Source: an uncultured Collinsella sp.
GTDB lineage: Bacteria; Actinomycetota; Coriobacteriia; Coriobacteriales; Coriobacteriaceae
DNA: 15,440 nt
Reading direction: 5' to 3'
Assembly (NCBI GenBank): GCA_959019945.1
Contig: CAUEQD010000035.1
Location: forward strand, 1-15,440
Part shown: positions 1 through 5,820 of the stretch, piece by piece
Layout: each line of letters opens with the position of its first letter
Numbering within the stretch: position 1 is the stretch's first letter
Position numbers and translations under genes: made by a program
The notes under the pieces: model-generated
What the model was told of the DNA's origin: nothing
What the model saw: only the letters and a program-made list of their open reading frames with translations
Databases searched by the model: none

Positions 1-6
1 ATCCAA

Positions 7-54
7 GGGTTATACCCTAAGAGCAAACCACCCCTTTTAGGGGTGGTTTTGATT
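7..54. repeat. 48-bp dispersed repeat with hairpin, copy 1
   Basis: This copy is identical to positions 15174-15221 except at three bases (34, 40 and 49). It begins GGGTTATACCCTAAG and contains a hairpin, AACCACCCC (26-34) with GGGTGGTT-type partner (40-48), around the loop TTTTA. A short T run follows (47-50), so it could end transcription entering from the left. The changes at 34 and 40 swap a C-G pair for a T-A pair, so the stem is kept. The matching stops abruptly at position 7. The copy may be the trace of an insertion-sequence end lying outside the window, or a genomic repeat next to which the element on the right inserted. Confidence 0.8.
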
Positions 55-173
55 GTGGGTCAAATATGAACGTTGTGTTAATGAGTCGGTGGACGGTGGT
101 GTTTTTCGGTGAGCGGCGTATCCTTCCAACGGTTTATCTAGTGTGTCAGTTGAAAGGAAGAGGGCGCTCGTCA

Positions 174-1451
174 TTGTTTGAATGTGAACTGCCGTTTGAC
201 CACAAGACGTTGCATCTGGAGCTCGAGGATAAGAACTTCGCGGGTGTGATGGAAGGTCATCAAAACGAGTTTAAGACTACGAAATCGCAGGAAGAGCTGG
301 TAGAGGAGTCGCTTGCCAACCCTTATGGCTCGCCTTCGCTCGAGGAGCTTTGCGCTGGCAAGAAGGATATTGTCATTATTAGCTCCGATCATACGCGTCC
401 CGTTCCCTCGCGTGTGACGATGCCTATTCTGCTGCATCACATCCATTCCGCTGCGCCCGAGGCTCGAGTTCGTATTTTGGTTGCTACGGGTATGCACCGT
501 CCGTCGACGCATGAGGAGCTCGTCAACAAGTATGGCGAGGAGATTGTTGCCAACGAGGAAATCGTTATGCACGTCGCGACTGACGACAGCATGATGAAAA
601 AGATCGGCACCTTGCCTTCTGGTGGCGAGTGCATCATCAACAAGATTGCGGCCGATTGCGATCTGCTGCTTGCCGAGGGCTTTATTGAGCCGCACTTCTT
701 TGCCGGTTTCTCTGGCAGCCGTAAGTCCGTGCTGCCCGGTATCGCCAGCTACAAGACCATCATGTACAACCACAACGGTCAGTTTGTGAACGATTCCCAT
801 TCGCGCGCAGGCAACCTGTGCCACAATCACGTGAGCGAGGACATGTTTGCCGCTGCCGAGATGGCTCACCTTGCCTTTGTGCTCAACGTGGTGCTCAACG
901 GCAAGCACGAGGTCATTGGCTCCTTCGCTGGCGACATCCATAAGGCACACGAGGCTGGCTGCGAGTTCGTGAAGAGCCTTGCCGGCGTTGAGCCCGTCGA
1001 GTGCGAGATTGCCATCACCACCAACGGCGGCTACCCGCTCGACCAGAACATCTACCAGGCCGTGAAGGGCATGTGCTCTGCCGAGGCCACGCTTCCCGAG
1101 GGCGGTGTGATCATCGACGTCGCCGGTTGTGCCGACGGTCACGGCGGCGAGGGCTTCTATCACAACATCGCCGACAACGATCCGGCAGAGTTTGAGCGCG
1201 CCTGTATCGACCGTCCTAAGGACGAGACCCTGCCCGACCAGTGGACGAGCCAGATTTTCGCCCGCATCCTGGCGCATCACCCTGTGATCATGGTCACCGA
1301 CCTGTGCGATCACCAGATGATTAAGGATATGCACATGACGCCGGTTAACACCCTCGAGGAGGCGCTCAAGCTCGCCTTTGAGATGAAGGGTGCCGATGCC
1401 AAGGTAGCCGTCATTCCCGATGGTCTGGGCGTTGTTGTCGCGCAGCACTAG
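174..1451 (+). CDS. larA: Lactate racemase LarA (nickel-pincer enzyme)
   Basis: Interconverts D- and L-lactate in the cytoplasm using a nickel-pincer nucleotide cofactor bound to a lysine. The 425-aa product is full length for the family (about 424). Visible motifs are SSDHTRPVPS (70-79), ATGMHRPSTHEELVNKYGE (104-122), HFFAGFSGSRKSVLPG (174-189) and NGGYPLDQNIYQAVKG (284-299). I chose the TTG at 174. It has an AAAGGAAGAGGG ribosome site at 153-164, and it puts R75, H108, H174, K184 (cofactor lysine), H200 (nickel ligand), Y294, Q295 and K298 at the numbers known for the L. plantarum enzyme. An ATG at 66 in the same frame would add 36 residues that look unlike the family. A channel gene follows 49 nt later. 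No convincing promoter was seen between 55 and 150. Function is confident because all catalytic residues are present. Confidence 0.95.
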   Translation: MFECELPFDHKTLHLELEDKNFAGVMEGHQNEFKTTKSQEELVEESLANPYGSPSLEELCAGKKDIVIISSDHTRPVPSRVTMPILLHHIHSAAPEARVRILVATGMHRPSTHEELVNKYGEEIVANEEIVMHVATDDSMMKKIGTLPSGGECIINKIAADCDLLLAEGFIEPHFFAGFSGSRKSVLPGIASYKTIMYNHNGQFVNDSHSRAGNLCHNHVSEDMFAAAEMAHLAFVLNVVLNGKHEVIGSFAGDIHKAHEAGCEFVKSLAGVEPVECEIAITTNGGYPLDQNIYQAVKGMCSAEATLPEGGVIIDVAGCADGHGGEGFYHNIADNDPAEFERACIDRPKDETLPDQWTSQIFARILAHHPVIMVTDLCDHQMIKDMHMTPVNTLEEALKLAFEMKGADAKVAVIPDGLGVVVAQH

Positions 1452-1500
1452 TGCGCGGCCTAAACGAATCGTTTATAACCGACAAGAAAGATAAGGTTTT

Positions 1501-2232
1501 ATGCTTACCAAACTCCTCTGCGAATTCGGCGCAACGGCCCTCATGATCATCTTTGGCGTGGGCGTGCACTGCGATACCGTGCTCAAGGGCACCAAGTATC
1601 AGGGCTCTGGCCACATGTTTGCCATCACCACTTGGTCTTTTGGCATCTCGGTCTGCCTGTTTGTCTTTGGCGGCGCCGTGTGCATGAACCCCGCCATGGT
1701 GCTTGCCCAGTGCATCGTAGGCCTGGTGCCGTGGAGCAGCTGCATTCCCTTCATGATTGCCGATATGCTCGGCGGCTTTGCGGGCGCCGTGATCGCGTGG
1801 TTGATGTATGCCGATGAGTTCAAGGCTTCCGATGGCGTCGTCGACCCCATTGCCCAGCGCAACATCTTCTCGACCAACCCCACCACCGAGGGTACGAACT
1901 ACGCCCGTAACTTCTTCTGCGAGGCTATCTGCACCTTTGTGTTCATCAGCGCCATCCTCGCTGCCGCTAACCGCGCCGGCGAGAACGTTCTGATGCTCGC
2001 CATCTGCGTCGGCCTGATCGTTTGGGCCGTTGGCATGGGCATGGGCGGCATCACCGGCTTCGCCATGAACCAGGCCCGTGACCTTGGTCCTCGCATGGCC
2101 TATCAGGTGCTGCCGATTAAGAACAAGGCCGACAACAACTGGAAGTATGGCCTGCTTGTTCCTGGCATTGCTCCGTTTGTTGGTGCCGCTCTGGCCGCGC
2201 TGTTTGTGCACGGTTTCTTGGGCATGTTCTAG
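1501..2232 (+). CDS. MIP/aquaglyceroporin family channel, probably LarD-like lactate channel
   Basis: A 243-aa integral membrane protein of the major intrinsic protein (aquaporin/GlpF) family, with about six hydrophobic helices and two half-helix loops. The first loop has a normal NPA (63-65, in CMNPAMVLAQ). The second reads NQARDLGPR (190-198), so Pro is replaced by Gln while the Arg-Asp typical of glycerol facilitators is kept. In L. plantarum the lar operon contains an aquaglyceroporin (LarD) that passes lactic acid. The same role is inferred here because the gene starts 49 nt after larA on the same strand. A weak TAAGG lies just before the ATG, so translation may be modest. Glycerol uptake is the main alternative; no glycerol kinase is nearby. 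Confidence 0.85.
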   Translation: MLTKLLCEFGATALMIIFGVGVHCDTVLKGTKYQGSGHMFAITTWSFGISVCLFVFGGAVCMNPAMVLAQCIVGLVPWSSCIPFMIADMLGGFAGAVIAWLMYADEFKASDGVVDPIAQRNIFSTNPTTEGTNYARNFFCEAICTFVFISAILAAANRAGENVLMLAICVGLIVWAVGMGMGGITGFAMNQARDLGPRMAYQVLPIKNKADNNWKYGLLVPGIAPFVGAALAALFVHGFLGMF

Positions 2233-2256
2233 TCCAAAACAATTGATATAACGCCC

Positions 2257-2383
2257 GGGTCCGGCATAGGTTAACTTTCCGCCGCGTCCTCGGACATGCA
2301 AGAAGCTCCCGCTGCGCACTTCGTGCGGCGGGAGCTTCTTGCGTCCTGCGGAGTGCGGCGGAAAGTTAACCTATGCCGGACCC
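2257..2383. repeat. 127-bp nested inverted repeat between converging lar units
   Basis: Arms 2257-2285 and 2355-2383 are perfect reverse complements over 29 bp (start GGGTCCGGCATAGG, core TTAACTTTCCGCCGC). Inside is a second perfect 15-bp stem, GCAAGAAGCTCCCGC (2298-2312) with 2328-2342, topped by CGCAC/GTGCG. Between the two stems lie small self-complementary segments (GTCC..GGAC at 2286-2295; TCC..GGA at 2345-2352), so a four-way or cruciform shape is possible. The inner stem resembles a bidirectional terminator for the converging channel and regulator genes, ending CTTCTTGC on one strand. The 29-bp terminal repeats also resemble a MITE. The remaining gene-free sequence, 2384-2538, holds only the small repeat GTTGC-GTTCGAAC-AA-GCAAC (2396-2415) and nothing else that I recognise. 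Confidence 0.85.
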
Positions 2384-2538
2384 TGCGGGAATCCAGTTGC
2401 GTTCGAACAAGCAACCAACATATATATCTGAATTTGGATGTGGTGGGCACTTTGTTGTTAGGCGCTTTGAGGTGCGAGTGACACTTTGGGATGCGTGGCG
2501 GCCTGGGTTGGGGCGATGCTTTGGGATGAGTTTCTTAC

Positions 2539-3078
2539 TTAGTTGAAGAGGGGTTTTATGGCTGATAGGTAGTCTTTGGCTACGTCCTCTTTTGGGGCTT
2601 GGAAGTTGTGCCAGGCCCACCATTGGACCATTCCTACGAAGCTTGAGGCTATGTGGTGTAGTAAGAAGCTGCGGTCCATGGTGGCGGCGGGGCCTGCGGG
2701 GTCGACGGGGACGGTTTCGGCTGCGCGCGACATGATGGTCTTGCGTAAGCAGTCGGCGAAGACGCGTGAGCCGGCGCCGGCTACGAGGGCGCGTACGCCC
2801 TGACGACGATCCCAGAGGTTGTTGAGGATATGCTCGACTTGCACGAGTGGGTCGTCGAGCGGCGTACCATCGTCGTCGAGGGCGTGGGTGCAGATGTCGC
2901 TCACGAGCTCGGACAGTAGGTCGTCTTTGCTCTTAAAGAGGCCGTAGAATGTCGCGCGGCCTACGTGAGCGCGCACGATGATGTCGCCGACGGTGATCTT
3001 GCCGTAGTCATCTTCGCGTAGGAGTTCGGAGAACGCCGCGACGATGGCGGCGCGGCTTTTTGTCTTGCGGGCGTCCAT
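2539..3078 (-). CDS. TetR-family transcriptional regulator of the lar operon
   Basis: A 179-aa TetR-type repressor. The N-terminal helix-turn-helix spans about residues 10-55 (KITVGDIIVRAHVGRATFYGLFKSKDDLL, with the typical G-R-A-T-F-Y-x-x-F-x-S-K-D-x-L signature). A helical ligand domain with several Trp residues follows. The ATG at 3078 lies two bases after the larC stop (TAG, CC, ATG), and no ribosome site of its own is visible. Translation is therefore probably coupled to larC. The same frame stays open upstream to 3291, but that part reads as Arg-rich noise inside larC. As the last gene of larB-larC, it most likely autoregulates that operon through the inverted repeat at 4857-4894. The ligand is unknown; lactate or nickel would be guesses. 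Confidence 0.88.
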   Translation of the reverse strand: MDARKTKSRAAIVAAFSELLREDDYGKITVGDIIVRAHVGRATFYGLFKSKDDLLSELVSDICTHALDDDGTPLDDPLVQVEHILNNLWDRRQGVRALVAGAGSRVFADCLRKTIMSRAAETVPVDPAGPAATMDRSFLLHHIASSFVGMVQWWAWHNFQAPKEDVAKDYLSAIKPLFN

Positions 3079-3080
3079 GG

Positions 3081-4022
3081 CTATGCGTCCGCGTGAACAA
3101 GCAGGCAGCGGAGCGTACCGGAGCAACCCTCGTAGGGGCGTTTGCCGGCGCCGTAGCCGACGGCTTTGATGCGGTAGCGGGCCGGCAGGTGCTCGGACGT
3201 GCGCAGTGCGGCGACGATGGCGGCGCCCGTGGGCGTCACGAGCTCGCCGGCGACCGGTGCGGGCGTGAGAGCGATATTGCCTGCTTGGCATAGGTTGATG
3301 ACGGCGGGCACCGGGATGGGCATAAGGCCGTGGGCGCAGCGGATGGTGCCGTGGCCCTCGGAAAGCGACTCGACCACGATGTCCTCAATACCCAGGTCAT
3401 CGAGGCAGATAGCGACAGAGCAGACGTCGACGATGGAGTCGACGGCGCCCACCTCGTGGAACATGACGGTCTCGGGCGTTTTGCCGTGGGCCTTTGCCTC
3501 GCCGGCGGCGAGCGCGGTAAAGATGGCGAGCGCACGACGCTTGGCGCCATCGCTTAGCTGCGAGCCGTCGATGATAGCAGTGACGTCCGCCAAAGAACGG
3601 TGGTGATGGTGGTGGGCGTGATGATGGCCCTCGTGGTCATGGCCGTGGGCCTCATGATCATGTTCGTGGCAGTGCTCGTGTTCGTGCCCGCCATGATCAT
3701 GATGGTGATGCTCATGCTCATGCTCATGCCCGTGCCCGTGCTCGTGCGTGTGCTCGACAGCTGTTTCGTTGCCGTAGAGCCAGGCCATATCGTGGTCGTG
3801 GTTCTCGAGTCCCTCTGCAAGCTGGACGTCGAAATCGCAGGCGTCGATGCCATGCTTGTTTGCACGCGTGACGGCGATCGTAAAGCCGTCGACCGGCAGT
3901 GTGGCGAGCTGTTCGCGCAGGTGCTCCTCGCTGGCGCCCAGGTCGAGCAGGGCCGCGACGGTCATATCGCCGCTGATGCCTGAGGTTCCGTCGATGATAA
4001 GCGTGTGCTGATGGTTGGACAT
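3081..4022 (-). CDS. larC: LarC nickel insertase, N-terminal (LarC1) part only, His-rich
   Basis: LarC inserts nickel into the pincer cofactor of LarA in a CTP-dependent reaction. The 313-aa product shows the family motifs DGTSGISGDM (11-20), MFHEVGAVDSIVDV (187-200), GHGTIRCAHGLMPIPVPA (223-240), ELVTPTGAAI (260-269) and GYGAGKR (289-295). It has a nickel-binding type insertion with 29 histidines in residues 91-141, which is a low-complexity CAC/CAT repeat in the DNA. The protein stops just after the GYGAG segment, at about the LarC1/LarC2 junction. Complete LarC proteins are about 420 aa, and I find no LarC2-like sequence in any frame before the regulator gene. The AAGGAG ribosome site overlaps the larB stop codon (ATTAAGGAG), so the two are coupled. 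Identity is confident; whether it works without LarC2 is open. Confidence 0.9.
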   Translation of the reverse strand: MSNHQHTLIIDGTSGISGDMTVAALLDLGASEEHLREQLATLPVDGFTIAVTRANKHGIDACDFDVQLAEGLENHDHDMAWLYGNETAVEHTHEHGHGHEHEHEHHHHDHGGHEHEHCHEHDHEAHGHDHEGHHHAHHHHHRSLADVTAIIDGSQLSDGAKRRALAIFTALAAGEAKAHGKTPETVMFHEVGAVDSIVDVCSVAICLDDLGIEDIVVESLSEGHGTIRCAHGLMPIPVPAVINLCQAGNIALTPAPVAGELVTPTGAAIVAALRTSEHLPARYRIKAVGYGAGKRPYEGCSGTLRCLLVHADA

Positions 4023-4032
4023 GGAATGCTCC

Positions 4033-4815
4033 TTAATGGGCGTAGGACGTGCCGGCGCTCAGATGATTGATAAGACTTGCCTGGTAGGCGGCACCAAAGC
4101 CGTTGTCGATATTGACGACCGAGACGCCGCTGGCGCAGGAATTGAGCATGGCGAGCAGTGCTGCCACGCCGCCAAAGCTTGCACCGTAGCCCACGCTCGT
4201 GGGAACGGCGATGACCGGACAGCTCACCAGGCCGCCGATGACGCTCGCCAGGGCGCCTTCCATGCCGGCGATGGCGATGACCACCTGTGCCTGGGCAAGT
4301 TCCTCGGCATGAGCGAGCAGGCGGTGCAGGCCGGCGACGCCCACGTCGTAAAGACGATCGACTTCGTTGCCGTAGAACTCGGCCGTCAGTGCGGCCTCTT
4401 CGGCGACGGGCAGGTCGCTCGTGCCGGCGCAGGCGACGACGATGCGTCCGTTGCCAGTAGGGGAGGGCTTGCCGCCCACGAGGGCGAGCTGTGCGTTCGG
4501 GATATATCCAAGGTCGATGTCGTCGGCAAGAAGCTCAGCGGTGCGCGCAGCCTTATCGGCATCGAGCCGCGTGACCAGGACGTGTCCCTGGCCTGCATCG
4601 AGAAGCGCTTCGATAATGGCGGCAATCTGCTCGGCGGTTTTACCGGCGCCGTAGATAACCTCGCCGGCTCCCTGGCGCACCCCGCGCGAAAGATCGAGCT
4701 GTGCAAAGCCCAGGTCGGCGGTCGGCGCCGTCTGGATGCGCGTGAGGGCGACTGCCGGGGCGACTGCTCCGCCGGCAACATCGCTCAGCAACTGCTCAAG
4801 ATCTCGCTTATCCAT
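4033..4815 (-). CDS. larB: LarB, pincer-cofactor pyridinium carboxylase/hydrolase
   Basis: LarB carries out the first step of nickel-pincer cofactor synthesis, carboxylating and hydrolysing nicotinic acid adenine dinucleotide. It is related to PurE-type enzymes. The product is 260 aa. Recognisable segments are AGTSDLPVAEEA (130-141), GMEGALASVIGGL (184-196), PTSVGYGASFGG (205-216) and LNSCASGVSVVNIDNGFG (224-241); the Cys at 227 corresponds to the essential family cysteine. I chose the ATG at 4815 because GAAGGGA lies a few bases upstream. A longer frame to 4848 has no such site. It is the first gene of the larB-larC-tetR operon, with its promoter at 4891-4919. The partner gene larE (sulfur insertion) is not in the window. 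Confidence 0.93.
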   Translation of the reverse strand: MDKRDLEQLLSDVAGGAVAPAVALTRIQTAPTADLGFAQLDLSRGVRQGAGEVIYGAGKTAEQIAAIIEALLDAGQGHVLVTRLDADKAARTAELLADDIDLGYIPNAQLALVGGKPSPTGNGRIVVACAGTSDLPVAEEAALTAEFYGNEVDRLYDVGVAGLHRLLAHAEELAQAQVVIAIAGMEGALASVIGGLVSCPVIAVPTSVGYGASFGGVAALLAMLNSCASGVSVVNIDNGFGAAYQASLINHLSAGTSYAH

Positions 4816-4856
4816 ATATGTTCCCTTCGACGGCGCAAAGTCTAGCACGAGAAGGG

Positions 4857-4894
4857 TAGTTTCCGAACACTAAGACAAAATTGTTCGGAAACTA
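4857..4894. promoter_or_regulatory. Perfect 13-bp inverted repeat, likely TetR operator of larBC-tetR
   Basis: TAGTTTCCGAACA (4857-4869) and TGTTCGGAAACTA (4882-4894) are exact reverse complements around a 12-nt spacer. On the minus strand the repeat starts within the -10 box of the larB promoter and covers the expected transcription start. This is the usual place for a repressor site. No T run follows on either strand, so it does not look like a terminator for serB. The operon's own TetR-type regulator is the natural candidate to bind. That assignment is inference; the repeat itself is seen directly. The 12-nt gap is wide for a single TetR dimer, so two dimers or an RNA hairpin are alternatives. 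Confidence 0.7.
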
Positions 4895-4919
4895 TAGGAC
4901 AGACTGATTCTCTTGTTAG
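4891..4919 (-). promoter_or_regulatory. Promoter of larB-larC-tetR
   Basis: On the minus strand there is a -35 CTAACA (4914-4919, four of six bases of TTGACA) and a -10 TATAGT (4891-4896, five of six of TATAAT), separated by exactly 17 nt. The start of transcription would fall near 4884, inside the inverted repeat. It lies between the serB stop and larB, so larB need not depend on serB readthrough. Confidence 0.6.
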
Positions 4920-4928
4920 AAGGATCGA

Positions 4929-5564
4929 CTAGTCGCGCAGGATGATGTCCATGGCGAGCATCAGGTTGCGCTCATCGATGGCAAACGGGGCGGCTTCGCG
5001 CGTCTTGGGCTTGGCGCAAAACGCGATGCCCGTGCCCGCGGCCTGGATCATGGGGATGTCGTTTGCCCCGTCGCCAATAGCGACCGTGTGGGCCATGTCG
5101 ACGCCGCACTCAACTGCCCAGTCCAGCAGCTGGATGAGCTTGGACTCCTTGGTCACAATGTCGGCAGCCAACTTACCGGTGAGCTTGCCGTCCACGACCT
5201 CCAGGCGGTTGGCCAGGCAAAAATCGATGCCCGCGGCGGCCGCGATTTTGTCGGCGACCTCGTGGAAGCCGCCGCTCACCACGCCGACCTTCCAGCCCTT
5301 GCTGTGTGCCGAGCGCACAAGCTCCAGCGCGCCGGGGGTAAACGTCACGCGCTCAAAGGTGCGCTCGAACACGCTGTCGTCCAAGCCGGCGAGCAGCCCC
5401 ACGCGCTCCACGAGCGCTTGCTTAAAGTCCAGCTCGCCGCGCATGGCGCGTTCGGTGATCTGTGCCACCTGTTCGCCTACGCCGGCCTCTTCGCCCAACA
5501 GGTCGATGACCTCCTGGTTGATGAGCGTGGAGTCGATATCCATAACGATGAGGCGTGCAGTCAT
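4929..5564 (-). CDS. serB: Phosphoserine phosphatase SerB
   Basis: HAD-superfamily enzyme that removes phosphate from O-phospho-L-serine, the last step of serine synthesis. The product is 211 aa, a usual length for the short form without an ACT domain. Catalytic motifs are MDIDSTLIN (8-16; nucleophile D9 and acid D11), VVSGGF (95-100), K142 and GDGANDIPM (164-172). I chose the ATG at 5564, with GGAAAGG upstream and MTARLIVMDIDST as a normal HAD N-terminus. The in-frame extension to 5633 does not resemble the family. It is divergent from aspS across a 256-nt spacer, and no other serine-synthesis gene is nearby. Confidence 0.93.
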   Translation of the reverse strand: MTARLIVMDIDSTLINQEVIDLLGEEAGVGEQVAQITERAMRGELDFKQALVERVGLLAGLDDSVFERTFERVTFTPGALELVRSAHSKGWKVGVVSGGFHEVADKIAAAAGIDFCLANRLEVVDGKLTGKLAADIVTKESKLIQLLDWAVECGVDMAHTVAIGDGANDIPMIQAAGTGIAFCAKPKTREAAPFAIDERNLMLAMDIILRD

Positions 5565-5709
5565 GACGGGCCTTTCCAAGTGCTGTTTTATTGAGGCATA
5601 TTGTCGCACGTGACGAGCGCGGGCGGGTGCCACGGTGCGGCAATTGTTTCGTCTCCGTCAAGTCTTTGGGCAGGAGCTACTTTTCCGCGGCACATCGACA
5701 CAGGTGCGA

Positions 5710-5799
5710 TAAGATAGAACGCCATGTCTGGCTGCGCGGTTTACGCAGGCTGGGCAAATCTGTACGACGCCGCCCGGAACGACACGGGGCGGCACAGAT
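5710..5799 (+). promoter_or_regulatory. aspS promoter -10 candidate and structured leader
   Basis: A -10-like TAAGAT lies at 5710-5715, the same hexamer used at the ebgA promoter. No good -35 is seen, so this part is weak. The leader then contains CTGCG/CGCAG (5732-5736 with 5744-5748). A larger hairpin follows: outer ATCTGT/ACAGAT (5758-5763 with 5794-5799) and inner GCCGCCC/GGGCGGC (5769-5775 with 5787-5793), with an ACGAC bulge. It ends 4 nt before the AAAGGAGG ribosome site of aspS. No T-box consensus (TGGNACCGCG) is present and no T run follows, so its role is unknown. Confidence 0.4.
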
Positions 5800-5820
5800 C
5801 CATAAAGGAGGATCACTGGT

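Noticed and set aside
171..1448. Long open frame on the minus strand opposite larA (and similar ones opposite aspS, ebgA and the permease)
   Set aside because: These are shadows caused by GC-rich codon bias in the true genes. They have no family motifs or ribosome sites, and the plus-strand products are clear.
2484..2528. Direct repeat CTTTGGGATG (2484-2493 and 2519-2528)
   Set aside because: Ten bases repeated in a low-complexity GT-rich spacer can easily be chance. No element or motif is associated with it.
3079..3291. Programmed frameshift joining LarC to the TetR frame
   Set aside because: The regulator frame is open upstream into larC in the -1 position, as for LarC1/LarC2. However, I see no slippery heptamer, and the extra sequence is Arg-rich and unlike LarC2. 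Overlap by composition is simpler.
4857..4894. Terminator of serB
   Set aside because: No T run follows the stem on the minus strand, and the repeat coincides with a good -10 box for larB. A regulatory site fits better.
5716..5820. T-box riboswitch ahead of aspS
   Set aside because: The conserved TGGNACCGCG segment and a terminator stem with T run are both absent.
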